Source: Sphingosinicellaceae bacterium
Lineage (GTDB): Bacteria > Pseudomonadota > Alphaproteobacteria > Sphingomonadales > Sphingomonadaceae
Direction of reading: 5' to 3'
NCBI GenBank assembly: GCA_019285715.1
Contig: CP079108.1
Location: 2,061,001 to 2,125,000, forward strand
Length of the DNA: 64,000 nt
The position numbers and the translations under genes were made by a program. The first letter of the stretch is position 1; each line of letters begins with the position of its first letter. Below are positions 35,817 through 46,200 of the stretch, in pieces. Under the pieces are notes generated by a model, which did not search any database, had not been told where the DNA came from, and saw only the letters and a list, made by a program, of their open reading frames with translations.

Positions 35817-36071
35817 CTAGCGGTAGCGCCAACCGCCATGCCAACGTTCGCGATGCCCCCAGTAGCGGCGGCCATCCCAATAGCCGCGGCCGGGATAGAA
35901 TACGCCGACCCGCACGACGGGGGCGACGACCACCGCACCGCCGCGATTGGGCCGGCAATAGCCGGCTGGACCCCGGTGGCCGCCGACGCCGCAGCCGTCT
36001 CGTGCCTCGGCGGGCGTGACCGCCGTAAAGGCCGCTCCTGCGGCAATCGCGGCAAGCAGGATTACTCTCAT
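35817..36071 (-). CDS. Small secreted Gly/Cys/Arg-rich protein (GCG-CRPN-type)
   Basis: This 84-residue protein has a signal peptide (MRVILLAAIAAGAAFTAVTP, cut near AEA), then DGCGVGGHRGPAGYCRPN followed by an aromatic, Arg/Gly-rich tail (RRYWGHRERWHGGWRYR). The cysteine-containing GCG...CRPN prefix followed by low-complexity repeats is a recurring alphaproteobacterial envelope-protein type of unknown function. The ATG at 36071 is chosen over an upstream in-frame Met because the signal peptide starts there. Confidence 0.75.
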   Translation of the reverse strand: MRVILLAAIAAGAAFTAVTPAEARDGCGVGGHRGPAGYCRPNRGGAVVVAPVVRVGVFYPGRGYWDGRRYWGHRERWHGGWRYR

Positions 36072-36518
36072 GATACTCTCCTCGAATAACTGCCTGACGG
36101 CCTTTCTCAACCGCCAGGTCATCATTGAACGCAGGCCGCCGGTAATTCCGTCGCGAGATACGGAGATACGGAGATTGGACCATGGTTGCCATCAGTTTGC
36201 GGCCTGTGTCGCACTGCCGCCGAACAGGAAAGACTGCTTGTCGGACACTTGGCGCAGCTCCTGAACGACGTCTTTGGGGTGACAGCCGACCGGCAGCTCC
36301 GCGGTGGCACGGACCCACAAGTCGCCGTTAGGGATTCGATTTCAGCTCCCGAACTTCGGTCGCTCATTCATATCGGCCTAGCGCGGGTTTCGCGATTCTG
36401 ACTCTGCTCGTTCTTGGAATTCGATCGAGGCGGGATTGGTCGGGCGGCTCTGAGCAGAGACGCCGCTAGCCGCCACTCGCCCGAAGGACCCTTATAAATG
36501 GCGCGTTGATCGCAGCCG
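36072..36518. other. Intergenic stretch, no convincing gene
   Basis: The region between the small secreted protein and the AraC gene contains a tandem GAGATACG/GAGATACGG at 36155-36172. A short TTG-started frame at 36186-36401 (EQERLLVGHLAQLLNDVFGV...) reads partly like protein but matches no family I recognise. It may be the remnant of a lost gene. Confidence 0.35.
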
Positions 36519-37385
36519 GTGCAAATAACCCCGATGGTAGTCCGGCGCGCAAGGAAGGACTTTTGGGGTAGTGGCCCAGAGGGCAGGCAGGCCGGGGGCT
36601 TCAGCTTCCACCTGCTGAACGCCAATGCCCCCGAGGACGAGGTTCAGCGACATAGCCACGATGAAGCGCATTTTGTCCTGGTGCTCGCCGGTGGTTACAT
36701 GTCGTCGGCCGTCGGCGCGCCGCTGGTGTCCGATACACCGGTCTTGATCTATAATCCGCCCGGTACCACCCATCAGGATCGGTTTCATCGTGGCTGGGGC
36801 CGCTTCCTCGCGGTATCGGGTGGGACCGGATCCGAAGCCACTGCACTCTGTCTGCGCGATCCCTATGCGCACCGGCTTGCCCACGGCATCGCGCACGCGC
36901 TCGATGAGGCACCCTTCAGGCTGGAAGCCTGCGCACTGCAGCTTCGTGGCATTGTGCTGCCGCTGTCGTCAGACGAGGCGCGGGGGGCACAACAGCCGCC
37001 CGGCTGGCTCAACCGCGCTGTCGAGATGATCGCGACCAGCGACGATCCCGACATGTCAGTCGCCATGGTTGCCGCAGACGCCGGGGTCCATCCGGTTCAT
37101 CTCGCCCGCGTGTTTCGACTTTTTCTTGGCTGCTCGCCCGGCGAATATTTGCGCGGTCATAGATTGGAGCGAGCGGCGGCAATGCTGGGAAAGGGGGTAG
37201 CGTCGCTTGTCGACGTCGCGCAATCGGCAGGTTTTGTCGATCAGGCGCATCTGAACCGAACCTTCCGGTCGCGTCTCGACACAACGCCTGCGAAATGGCG
37301 AAAAGCTCGGAATGTTGCGCGGATGCAAGACGCGGACGCCAGCGCGCGTCAGGAACCGGCTGCATTCCCTAAGGAACCCAGCTAG
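36519..37385 (+). CDS. AraC-family transcriptional regulator with cupin sensor domain
   Basis: This 288-residue protein (GTG 36519, or ATG 36534) has an N-terminal cupin-like domain (QRHSHDEAHFVLVLAGGYMSS, YNPPGTTHQDRF) and a C-terminal AraC double HTH (SVAMVAADAGVHPVHLARVF, GCSPGEYLRGHRLERAAAML, DVAQSAGFVDQAHLNRTFRS). It probably senses a small molecule. Its TAG touches the GTG of the following serine-hydrolase gene, so the two are co-transcribed and the hydrolase is a likely target. Confidence 0.92.
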   Translation: MQITPMVVRRARKDFWGSGPEGRQAGGFSFHLLNANAPEDEVQRHSHDEAHFVLVLAGGYMSSAVGAPLVSDTPVLIYNPPGTTHQDRFHRGWGRFLAVSGGTGSEATALCLRDPYAHRLAHGIAHALDEAPFRLEACALQLRGIVLPLSSDEARGAQQPPGWLNRAVEMIATSDDPDMSVAMVAADAGVHPVHLARVFRLFLGCSPGEYLRGHRLERAAAMLGKGVASLVDVAQSAGFVDQAHLNRTFRSRLDTTPAKWRKARNVARMQDADASARQEPAAFPKEPS

Positions 37386-38407
37386 TGATATCACTTAAAG
37401 CAGTCAGCATCGCGATCGGGACTGTCGCATTATGCGCTGCGGCTCCAGTGCCGAAGATCGATCTTGCCCTTGTTCAAGTTCTTGCGACCTTCGATCACGA
37501 CGAGCATCCCGATCTGCGCGGCGTCGTCGTCCTTCGCGACGGCCAGGTCGTCGCGGAACGCTATTTCAACGGCGAGACGGCGGACGCCCTTCATGACATT
37601 CGGTCGGCCGGGAAAAGCGTGACCTCTCTGCTGGTAGGAATAGCGATCGACCAGGGCAAGATACATGGGGTCGGCGACACTGTGTCGACCTACTGGCCCG
37701 ACGCTAACGGCACCGCGATCGGTGATGTCGCCATCAGGGATGTGTTGACGATGCGGTCCGGGCTGGCCGCTTTCGACGCGGACCCCGCATCGCCGGGCAA
37801 CGAGGATAACCTCGACGCGGCAGCCGATCCGCTGGCGTTCCTCCTCGCCGTCCCGCGCGCCGATCCTCCGGGATCGCGCTATCGCTACAATTCGGTGACT
37901 GCCTACACCGCCGGGGTAGTGGTTGCGAAAGCGACGGGTCGAACGATGGCCGACTTCGCGCGATCGTCGCTGTTCGAGCCGCTGGGGATCGATCGCTGGC
38001 GCTGGGCACCGGATCGCGCGGGTTATACCAAGGGTCAGGGCAACCTATACCTCACCGCGCGCGATCTCGCGGCGATCGGCGAGTTGGTGCGCGGCGACGG
38101 CCTGTATCGCGGACGCCGGGTCGTCAGCGCAGCTTGGTTGCGCGATGCGCTCGCCCCGAAGGTGGCGATCTCCGACAGCGACACCTATGCGGACGGATAC
38201 GGCTATTTCTGGTATTCCAAGGTCCAGCAGATCGATGGCAAGCCCGTCGCGGTGTCTTTCGCCTCGGGCAACGGCGGTAACAAGATATACGTCGTTCCAA
38301 GCCGCAATATGGTCGTTGCAGTTACCTCGAGCGCCTACAATCACGGCTATGGCCAACGGCGTTCGGAAAATATCCTGAAAGCGATTCTTTCCGCTGATCA
38401 CTGGTAG
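37385..38407 (+). CDS. Serine hydrolase, beta-lactamase class C fold
   Basis: This 340-residue secreted protein has a short signal sequence ending near CAAAP. The SxxK motif is S74-A-G-K77 (DIRSAGKSVTS), with a Tyr motif in YRYNSVTAYTAG and GNGGNKIYVVP as the third-motif equivalent. GTG 37385 overlaps the upstream regulator stop by one base. Family members include esterases, D-amino-acid peptidases and penicillin-binding proteins; the real substrate is unknown. Confidence 0.88.
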   Translation: MISLKAVSIAIGTVALCAAAPVPKIDLALVQVLATFDHDEHPDLRGVVVLRDGQVVAERYFNGETADALHDIRSAGKSVTSLLVGIAIDQGKIHGVGDTVSTYWPDANGTAIGDVAIRDVLTMRSGLAAFDADPASPGNEDNLDAAADPLAFLLAVPRADPPGSRYRYNSVTAYTAGVVVAKATGRTMADFARSSLFEPLGIDRWRWAPDRAGYTKGQGNLYLTARDLAAIGELVRGDGLYRGRRVVSAAWLRDALAPKVAISDSDTYADGYGYFWYSKVQQIDGKPVAVSFASGNGGNKIYVVPSRNMVVAVTSSAYNHGYGQRRSENILKAILSADHW

Positions 38408-38577
38408 TAGCAGGGCGTTTTGCATCGGGGTTTGGGAAGCCGATCACGATCGCCGAGGGAACGAAAGGAGTGGCCCGTCCTCGACCACTCGCCAACAGCG
38501 ACGACCCAGAAGTGGACGCTGAAGCTACCTCGGCGACGGCCTAACACCGGACATTATGGGATGGCCCGCCCTTTTCC

Positions 38578-38599
38578 CCGGCATCGGATATGATGCCGG
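38578..38599 (+). repeat. Stem-loop before the IS110 relic
   Basis: CCGGCATC (38578-38585) and GATGCCGG (38592-38599) form an 8-bp stem around GGATAT, 23 bp before the transposase ATG. IS110 elements encode their guide (bridge) RNA in the non-coding end upstream of the recombinase, so this may be a piece of that RNA gene. Confidence 0.4.
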
Positions 38600-38622
38600 A
38601 TTGGAGAGGAAGGAGCTGACCT

Positions 38623-38901
38623 ATGTCTTTCGCGATCCTTGGAGTTGACCTGGGCAAGAACTCTTGCAGCATGGTTGGGGTTTATGAGCGCGGTACGGTT
38701 GTCATGCGTCGATCGCTGCGACGCCAGACGTTGATCGACATGTGGCGAAGCTGCCGCCCTGCGTGATCGGGATGGAAGCCTGTTGTGGCGCGCATCATCT
38801 TAACCGCATGTTTGCCACTCTGGGACACGAGGTACGGCTCATGTCACCGGAGTATGTTCGCCCCCACGTAAAGGCATAGAAGAACGATGACTCCTCGGAT
38901 C
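38623..38901 (+). pseudogene. IS110-family transposase, N-terminal relic
   Basis: ATG 38623 with AGGAAGGAG upstream opens FAILGVDLGKNSCSMVGVYE, the DEDD-type N-terminus of IS110 recombinases. After LIDM the frame is lost and continues one base over as VAKLPPCVIGMEACCGAHH and LGHEVRLMSPEYVRPHVKA. It then meets TAG where the family has Gln, then KNDDSSDQ. Homology ends near 38901; the catalytic C-terminal part is gone. The element has been dead for some time. Confidence 0.85.
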
Positions 38902-39101
38902 AATGGGTCCTGTCCCTAGGATCGCGATGACCGGCAGCTTGCAGACCAGCGGCGTAGAGATGTCCGGTGAGGTGATGAAGGGGTCAGCGAGGTGTCAGAA
39001 ACGATCACCAATAAACAACCACAATTCCGAGGTCGTCAGATAGATTATTTACAAACGGCTAATAATATGCGTCCGTGATCGCTCAATTTGGGGGGTGGAT
39101 C

Positions 39102-40223
39102 ATGACTTGGCGTTCGGATTTCCTAACATTGGCGATGTTAATATTGACGGCGCCGGTAACATCCTACGGCGCGGAGGCGTCCGATCCTGTCATCGAAGCC
39201 GCTGCGCTATCCGGCGATGTGATGTTCATGGAATCGGGCGCCCCCGGCATGGTGCTGACGATCGTGCGCAACGGGCAGAGCACCGTGCTCGGTTATGGTG
39301 AGACCGAAAAAGGCAATGGCAAGCAGCCGGATGACAAGACGCTATTAAGGCTCAACTCGATCACCAAACTGTTCCTCGGCGAAGTTGCGGCGGCGCTGGC
39401 GGCCGAGGGCAGGCTGAGCCTTAGCGACCCGCTGCAGAAATACAGCGGCAATATGAAGGTGCCGGCATCGGGTGGCCGCCAAGTTACCCTGCTCGATCTG
39501 GCGACGCACACGGCTGCCATGCCCCGCGAACTGGACGGCATGCCCGAGGGGGCCAACCCGCGCGCCTGGCCGACGCGGCTCGACCGCTGGAAGTGGCTGC
39601 CGGGGTATAAGCTGCCGTGGGTGCCGGGGAGCATCGCCTCCTATTCCAACGTCGGTTTCGACCTGCTGGCGGATGCCGTCGAGACTGCGACCGGCAAGCT
39701 CTATCCCGCCCTGCTGAGGCAATATGTGACCGGGCCGCTCGGCATGGCCGACACGGTGCTGACACCGACCGCCGAGCAATGCGCGCGGCTGATGACCGGA
39801 TCGGGCCTTGGCGGGACCTTCCCGTGCGGGGACACCCGGGCGACGGGCGGCAGCGGCGGGCTGTACAGCACCGGCAGCGACATGGGGCGCTGGCTGGTGC
39901 ACGAACTCGCCAATAGCGACGGCGCGCTGGATGTCGGCCACGCGGTGTATCGCCAGCGCCAGGCCCTGAAGGCGGCGATCGGTTTCGATGAGGCGGGGCC
40001 GATGGCGGGGCTCGGCATGGGCTGGGTCATGGTGGCGGGCGACGGGATCAACCCGATGCTGCTGGCCAAGAGCGGCGGTGGGCTGGGCTTCATGAGCTAC
40101 ATGGTGATGGCGCCCAGGCGCGACGTGGCGGTGTTCGTCGTCGTCAACCGCGCCGACTTCGTGATGTTCGGCGACATCACCCGGATGGTGAACGGGCTGG
40201 TCGCCAGTCTCGCGATACGCTGA
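39102..40223 (+). CDS. Serine hydrolase, AmpH/class C beta-lactamase-like
   Basis: This 373-residue protein has a signal peptide (FLTLAMLILTAPVTSYGAEA). All three class-C motifs are intact: S86-I-T-K (LNSITKLF), YSN in ASYSNVGFDLL and KSGG in LLAKSGGGLGF. The arrangement resembles AmpH-type D-Ala-D-Ala carboxypeptidase/endopeptidases, acting on peptidoglycan in the periplasm. The ATG at 39102 has GGGGGTGG upstream. It is followed after 19 bp by the giant autotransporter, so the two are probably co-transcribed. Confidence 0.9.
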   Translation: MTWRSDFLTLAMLILTAPVTSYGAEASDPVIEAAALSGDVMFMESGAPGMVLTIVRNGQSTVLGYGETEKGNGKQPDDKTLLRLNSITKLFLGEVAAALAAEGRLSLSDPLQKYSGNMKVPASGGRQVTLLDLATHTAAMPRELDGMPEGANPRAWPTRLDRWKWLPGYKLPWVPGSIASYSNVGFDLLADAVETATGKLYPALLRQYVTGPLGMADTVLTPTAEQCARLMTGSGLGGTFPCGDTRATGGSGGLYSTGSDMGRWLVHELANSDGALDVGHAVYRQRQALKAAIGFDEAGPMAGLGMGWVMVAGDGINPMLLAKSGGGLGFMSYMVMAPRRDVAVFVVVNRADFVMFGDITRMVNGLVASLAIR

Positions 40224-40242
40224 GGCACTTGGGGGAAGCGTC

Positions 40243-43200
40243 ATGAAACAGCGTCGCGGATCGCAGCGCGGGTATATGTTGGCACTGGGCGGCTGGGCGC
40301 TGGCGCAGCTATCGGTTCCGGCGGCCGCGAGCGCGCAATGTATTGGGACCGCAAATCCGGCACCGCCGCCGACGCTGACTAGCCACTATGCCAACCAGAG
40401 CTTTGGCGCGGGCGTTCCGTATGACCTCGTCAACGGCGGCACCATGGGCTGCGGTGGTGTCGACAACGAAGATGGCTTGGATGTCGACGGCGGTCCGGGC
40501 TTCGCCGGCCAGCCGGGCGGGGCGATCGCCAACACTGCCAGCGATGTCACCATAAGCGGCGCCTCGGTGTCATCGGAGGGTCTTCAAACCTTCGGCCTGC
40601 GGGTGTTGACCGCGGGCGGCAAGGGCGGCGGCGGCGGTCAGTCCGGCGAGGCGATCGGAGCCGATGTCCATGGTGGTGCGGGCGGCGCCGGCGGCGCATC
40701 GGGGCGGGTGGATGTTACCTTCAGCGGCATGATCGTCCCCGACGCGGCAAATGTCTCGCCAGACTATGGCATGGACATCGAAGCGCGCGGGGGCGATGGC
40801 GGCGGCGGTGGAACGACCGACGGTAGCTGGGGCTTTGACAAGACCGGCGGCGGCGGGGGAACCGGCGGCGCGGGCGGAACGATTGTCGTTGCCGGCAACG
40901 GCAATCTGACGGCTTTCGGCCAGGGCGTGCTGGTGCTGGGGAACGGCGGCAAGGGCGCCGATGGCGGCGGTGTCGACACCAGCGACAAGCTGAGCAGCAT
41001 CTTTGGCGGCGGTGGCGGCGGCGGCGGTGCGGGCGGCAACGTCACGGCCAGCTGGAACAGCGGCGCGCTCAAGGCTGGATACGGCGGTCTTTTTGCCAGT
41101 GCCGATGGCGGCACTGGCGGCACTGGCGGCTATGTCGGCAGCGCCAACGATAACCAGGGCGGTAATGGCGGTGCGGGCGGTAACGGTGGCAGCACGGCTG
41201 TCTTGCTTGGCGGTGGCAGTATCACGATTTCGGCCGCCCAGGGCGCGACCGGCGGCGGCATCGTCGCCTCGGCCCTCGGCGGGGCGGGTGGCGTGGGTGG
41301 TTCCGACGGCTATGCCACCGGGGCGACGGCCGGTAGTGGCGGCAATGGCGGTGCCGGCGGCACCGCCACCGCGACGGTGCTCGGGGTGGTGGATGTCAGC
41401 GGGATGGTCGCTGTTGTCGGCCCCACGCCCCCCGCGCCGGTCGCGGCGGTGTTCGTCAATGCCAACGGCGGCGCCGGCGGCGCGGGCGGTAATGCCAACG
41501 CCTTGACCGGGAGTTCGGGCGGTGGGGGCTACGCCGGCGCGGGCGGCAGCGCGTCGCTGACGGTGGGTAGCGCAACCCAGGCCGGCCGCATCACCACGCA
41601 CGGCGTTTCGACCAACGCGGCGCTAGTGCAAAGCGTTGGCGGCGGCGGTGGCAGCGGCGGGCAGGCGAGTTTCAATACCCAAGGCGGTGCGGGGGCGGCG
41701 GGCGGCAACGGTGGCGTGGTCAGCGCCAATATCGTCAACGGCATCCTGGTCGCGCATGGGGCATCGAGCAGCGCGCTGATCGTGCAGAGCATCGGTGGCG
41801 GCGGGGGGGTCGGCGGCGATGCCACCGATATCGCCCTTGGGTATAGCGTCGCGATCGGCGGCAATGGCGGGCTGGGCGGGGACGGCAATGCGGTGACGCT
41901 GAACCTCGGTGCCCACAGCATCTATGGCTCGCTCGACGTGCTGGGCGATGGCGGCGTCCTGGCGCAGAGCATCGGCGGCGCCGGCGGCGCCGGCGGCAGC
42001 GCGACCTCGACGGGTACCGGGTTCGTGATGACCATCGGCGGCGATGCGGGCAGCGGCGGCATCGCGCACGATGTGGTGGTCAACAGTGCGGCGCTGGTCG
42101 GTACTTACGGAGACCATGCGGCGGGGATCGAAGCGCAGTCGATCGGCGGCGGTGGTGGCAAGGGCGGTTCGGCAACGTCGTTCAGCCTCACGCTGGCGGT
42201 GCCGGCCGTGGCGATTGCCGTTGGCGGGCGCGGCGGCAGCGGCGGCGTCGCGGGCAATGCGACGATCATCAATTCGGGCGAGGTGACGACGTTCGGGCCG
42301 GATGCCTATGGGTTGAAGGCGCAGTCAATCGGCGGCGGCGGTGGCAGTGGCGGCGCGGCGGTGGCGCGGGCGATATCGATTTCGCCCGACAAGCGCATTC
42401 CGGCGGTCTCGATCTCGGTCGCGATGGGGGGCTCGGGGGGCTCGGGCAACCTCGGCGGGACGGCGTCGATTACCAACAGCGGCATCGTGTCGACGGCGGG
42501 CGACGGTTCGCATGCGATGATGGCGCAGTCGATAGGTGGCGGTGGCGGCACGGGCGGGGACAGCACGGCAGCGTCGTATTCGGGCGGTAATAGCGGCGCG
42601 GTCAAGATTTCGGTGGCGGTCGCTGTGGGCGGCACCGGCGGCGACGGCGGTATCGGCGGCCAGGCGAAGGCGACCAACAGCAATTTGCTGCTGACCTTGG
42701 GGACCGATGCCTATGGCTTGGTGGCGCAAAGCGTCGGTGGCGGCGGCGGCATCGGTGGCGGCGGCGACGCGACCGCGACGGCAGGCAAGGCCAAGGCGGG
42801 GTTCAGCCTAGCGATCGCGGTGGGCGGCGGTGGCGGCAAGGGTGGCAATGGCGGTGCTGCGACCGCGGACAGCAGCGGGGGCATCGCCACAGGCGGTGAC
42901 GGCGCCGATGCGATTTTCGCGCAAAGCGTTGGTGGCGGCGGTGGCGCCGGCGGCGGCGGCGTGGGTACGGCGAACGGCCCGACCCTGTCGATCAGTGTCG
43001 GCGTGGGCGGATCAGGCGGTGCCGGCGGCGATGGCGGCCTCGTCACCGCGACCAATAGCGGCGGCATCGTCACGCGCGGTGCGGACGCGGTCGGGCTGTT
43101 CGCACAAAGTGTCGGCGGCGGTGGCGGCAAGGGCGGCAAGGGCGGCGCGACCTCGGGCGGGATCAATCCCACGAACCAGGCCAATGCGCTGTTCAACACA

Positions 43201-46200
43201 CTGGCCGGCGGGTTCAATCTGGGCGGCAATGTCACCCAGCCAGTGGACGGAATCTTCAAGATCGCCGGCATCGGCAACGAGATATTGAAGTCGGCGGCGG
43301 AGCTGGAGGCGATCGCCAAGCAGCTGGCGGGCGGGCCGTTCAATGTAGGTGCGGCGGACAATCTCGACGTCGGCGTGTCGGTGGGCGGCAAGGGCGGCGC
43401 GGCGGGAACTGGGGGCGCCGTGCAGGTGACCAACACCGGGCAGATCTCCACCTTCGGGGCGCAATCCGACGGCGTGTTCGCGCAAAGTGTCGGCGGCGGC
43501 GGCGGCAAAGGTGGCGCTGCCAGCTCTACCGACAAGTCGGCGGACGATGGCCGCAACCAGGCAGCCATTGGCGTCGGCGGATCGGGCGGCGCTGGCGGTG
43601 ACGGCGGCGTCGTGAACGTGAGCAATGCGAGTGGGTCGCTGGTCAAGACGGCCGGGGTGCTGGGCTTTGGCATCGTGGCGCAGTCGGTCGGCGGTGGCGG
43701 TGGTTCGGCGGGACTGGCGGGGACGGTGGCGGGATCGCTCAAAAGCCTGTCGGTCAGCGTCGGCGGCAGTGGCGGGGCGCAAGGCAGCGGCGGCGCGGTT
43801 ACTATCGAGGACGCCGGCGTCATCAGCACCGGCGGCAAGCACGGCATCGGCATTTTTGCGCAGTCGATCGGCGGCGGCGGCGGGCTGGTGCGGACGATGA
43901 CCACCGACATGACGTTCGATCCTGCCTTGATCGCCAGAAATCCGCAGGGCCGCGCCGGCGATGTCCACGGCCTGACACTGTCGTTCGGCGGGAGCGGCAA
44001 TCCCCTAGGTAACGCCGGCGCGGTGGTGGTCGACGTCGCAGGCAGCATCACCACGACGGGACGCACCGCCCACGGCGTCGTGGCACAATCGATCGGCGGC
44101 GGCGGCGGCGCTGAATTCGGCGGGCAATTGCTGGACAACGATGCCGCTGCGAACACCGGCAACGGCAATGGTGGCACCGTTGGCATTAGCCTGACCGCCG
44201 GCGCCAGCATCTCGACGACCGGCGACGGGGCCTATGGCATCTTGGCGCAATCGATCGGCGGCGGGGGCGGGCTGGCGGGTGACCTAGCCAATGTCGGCAA
44301 CGGCAGGGACGGGGTCGACGACAGCGGCATCATCGTGGCGGGCACAGGGTCGGGCGCAAATGTCACGGTCCACCTCACAGGTTCGAGGCTGAGCACCACG
44401 GGCAGCTTTGCGCCGGCCGTCTTCGCGCAGTCGGTCAGCGGCGGTGGCGGCTTACTGGGCTTCCAGGACGCGGTCTGGTTTGGAACGGCCGGCGGCAGCG
44501 GCGCGCCAGGGGGGACAGTGACGGTCAAGCTGGTTGGCACGACCATCACCGCCACGGGCGTACGTTCGCCGGGAATCATGGTGCAGAATGCCGGTTCGAC
44601 GAGCGGCACCTCGGTGATCGACATCGATGCGGCAAGCGCGGTGACTGGCGGGCTGTCGAACGTCGCGGGGCCGCTGCAGCCGATAATGGGCGGAGCGATC
44701 TTTGTTGCCGGCGGCACGACCAATCTCATCAACAACGCCGGGCTGATCGCGGGCATCGACGGCACGGCTGCGGCGATCGCCGTCAATTCGATCGGCGGAC
44801 CGACGACGCTCAACAACACCGGCAGTATCATCGGTTCGTTCCTGAACGGGGCCGGCGCCGGCATCGTCAATAACCAGGCGGGCGGCGTTTTCGATGCGCG
44901 CGACCTGATCAGCCTGGGCGTCGGCGGGCGGTTCAATAATCTGGGAACGCTCGAGGTCGGCGGCGCGGGACGGAGCGCGACGACGGTTCTCACCGGCGAT
45001 TTCGTCCAGGGCGCGGGCGGCCGGCTGGTCATCGCCGCCGACCTGGCGGGCGGCAAGTCCGACCTGCTGGCCATCAGCGGGCGTGCCGATATCGCCGGGA
45101 CCATCATCGTGCAGCCGACCAATTTCGGCAATCGCACCGTCACCGTGCTGACCGCGGCGCAAGGGTTGACGCTCGCACCGGACATGGTTGCCGCCCCGCG
45201 CCTTGCGCTTTACGACCTGCCGGTGACGGTCGTCGGCAACAGCTTGCAGATCACGCCAAAGGCCTTTTTCAGCGAAGGTGCCGCCGGCCTCGGGCGCAAC
45301 CGGCAGGTGGTGGCGGACAATCTGCAGGCCCTGTTCGACGGCGGCGCCAGCTTCGGGGCGGGTTTCGGCGCCATGGGCAAGGTCAGCGACGCGGCCGGCT
45401 ATGCGCGGGCGCTGACCAGCCTTTCGGCGGCGCCGCTGGGGGCCATCGCGGCGTTCCGGTTCGCCACCAGCCAAAGCTTTGTCGGCAACATGGCAAGCGG
45501 TTGCGCGGCGTCGCACGCGGTGGCGGAAGACTGCGCATGGGCCCGGGCGCTGGGCAGCACGACGGCGCAGGACAGCACCGCCGACGCGGCGGGATATGCA
45601 GTTCGCTCCTACTCGCTGCAGGCCGGGCGGCAGTTCCGTGTCGGCGATGACTGGTCGATCGGCGGGTCGCTGGCCTATGAGCACAGCCGTTTCAATGGCG
45701 ACGGCAGCGATTTCCGGATCGACGGGGATAGTGCGCTGGTGGGCGCCCATGCGCGGTATCGTGCCGGGCCGTGGCAATTGTCCGGGGCGCTCGACGCCGG
45801 TTATGGCTGGTATTCCAGCACGCGCACGATTGCGGTCGCGACTACCAGTGCGACGGCAATCGCCTCGCCGCGCGCCTGGCATGTCGGCGTGCACGGCAAT
45901 GCGGCCTATGAGCAGCCCGTGGGCGCGTGCGCGTTCGTCAAGCCCTTTGCCGACGTGCATCTGGTCTATGAGCGCAGCGGCAGTTATTCGGAAAGCGGTC
46001 CCTCGCCCTTCAATCTTGCCGTGCTGTCGCGCGGCCAGGTTGCGCCGGGCGGCGCGGTGGGGATCGAGGCTGGCGGGCGGGTCACTATCTCGGACGACAA
46101 GGTGCTGCGGCCCTTTGCCAGCGCCGCGGTGGCATTTCTCGGTAACGATTGGGCGGCGGCGGCGCGCTATGCTTCCCTGCCGGATTCGGCGCCGACATTT

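Noticed and set aside
42711-44210. Pro/Ala-rich minus-strand open frames in the autotransporter gene
   Set aside because: Reverse complement of GGC-rich repeats gives Pro/Ala runs; no start signal or domain.
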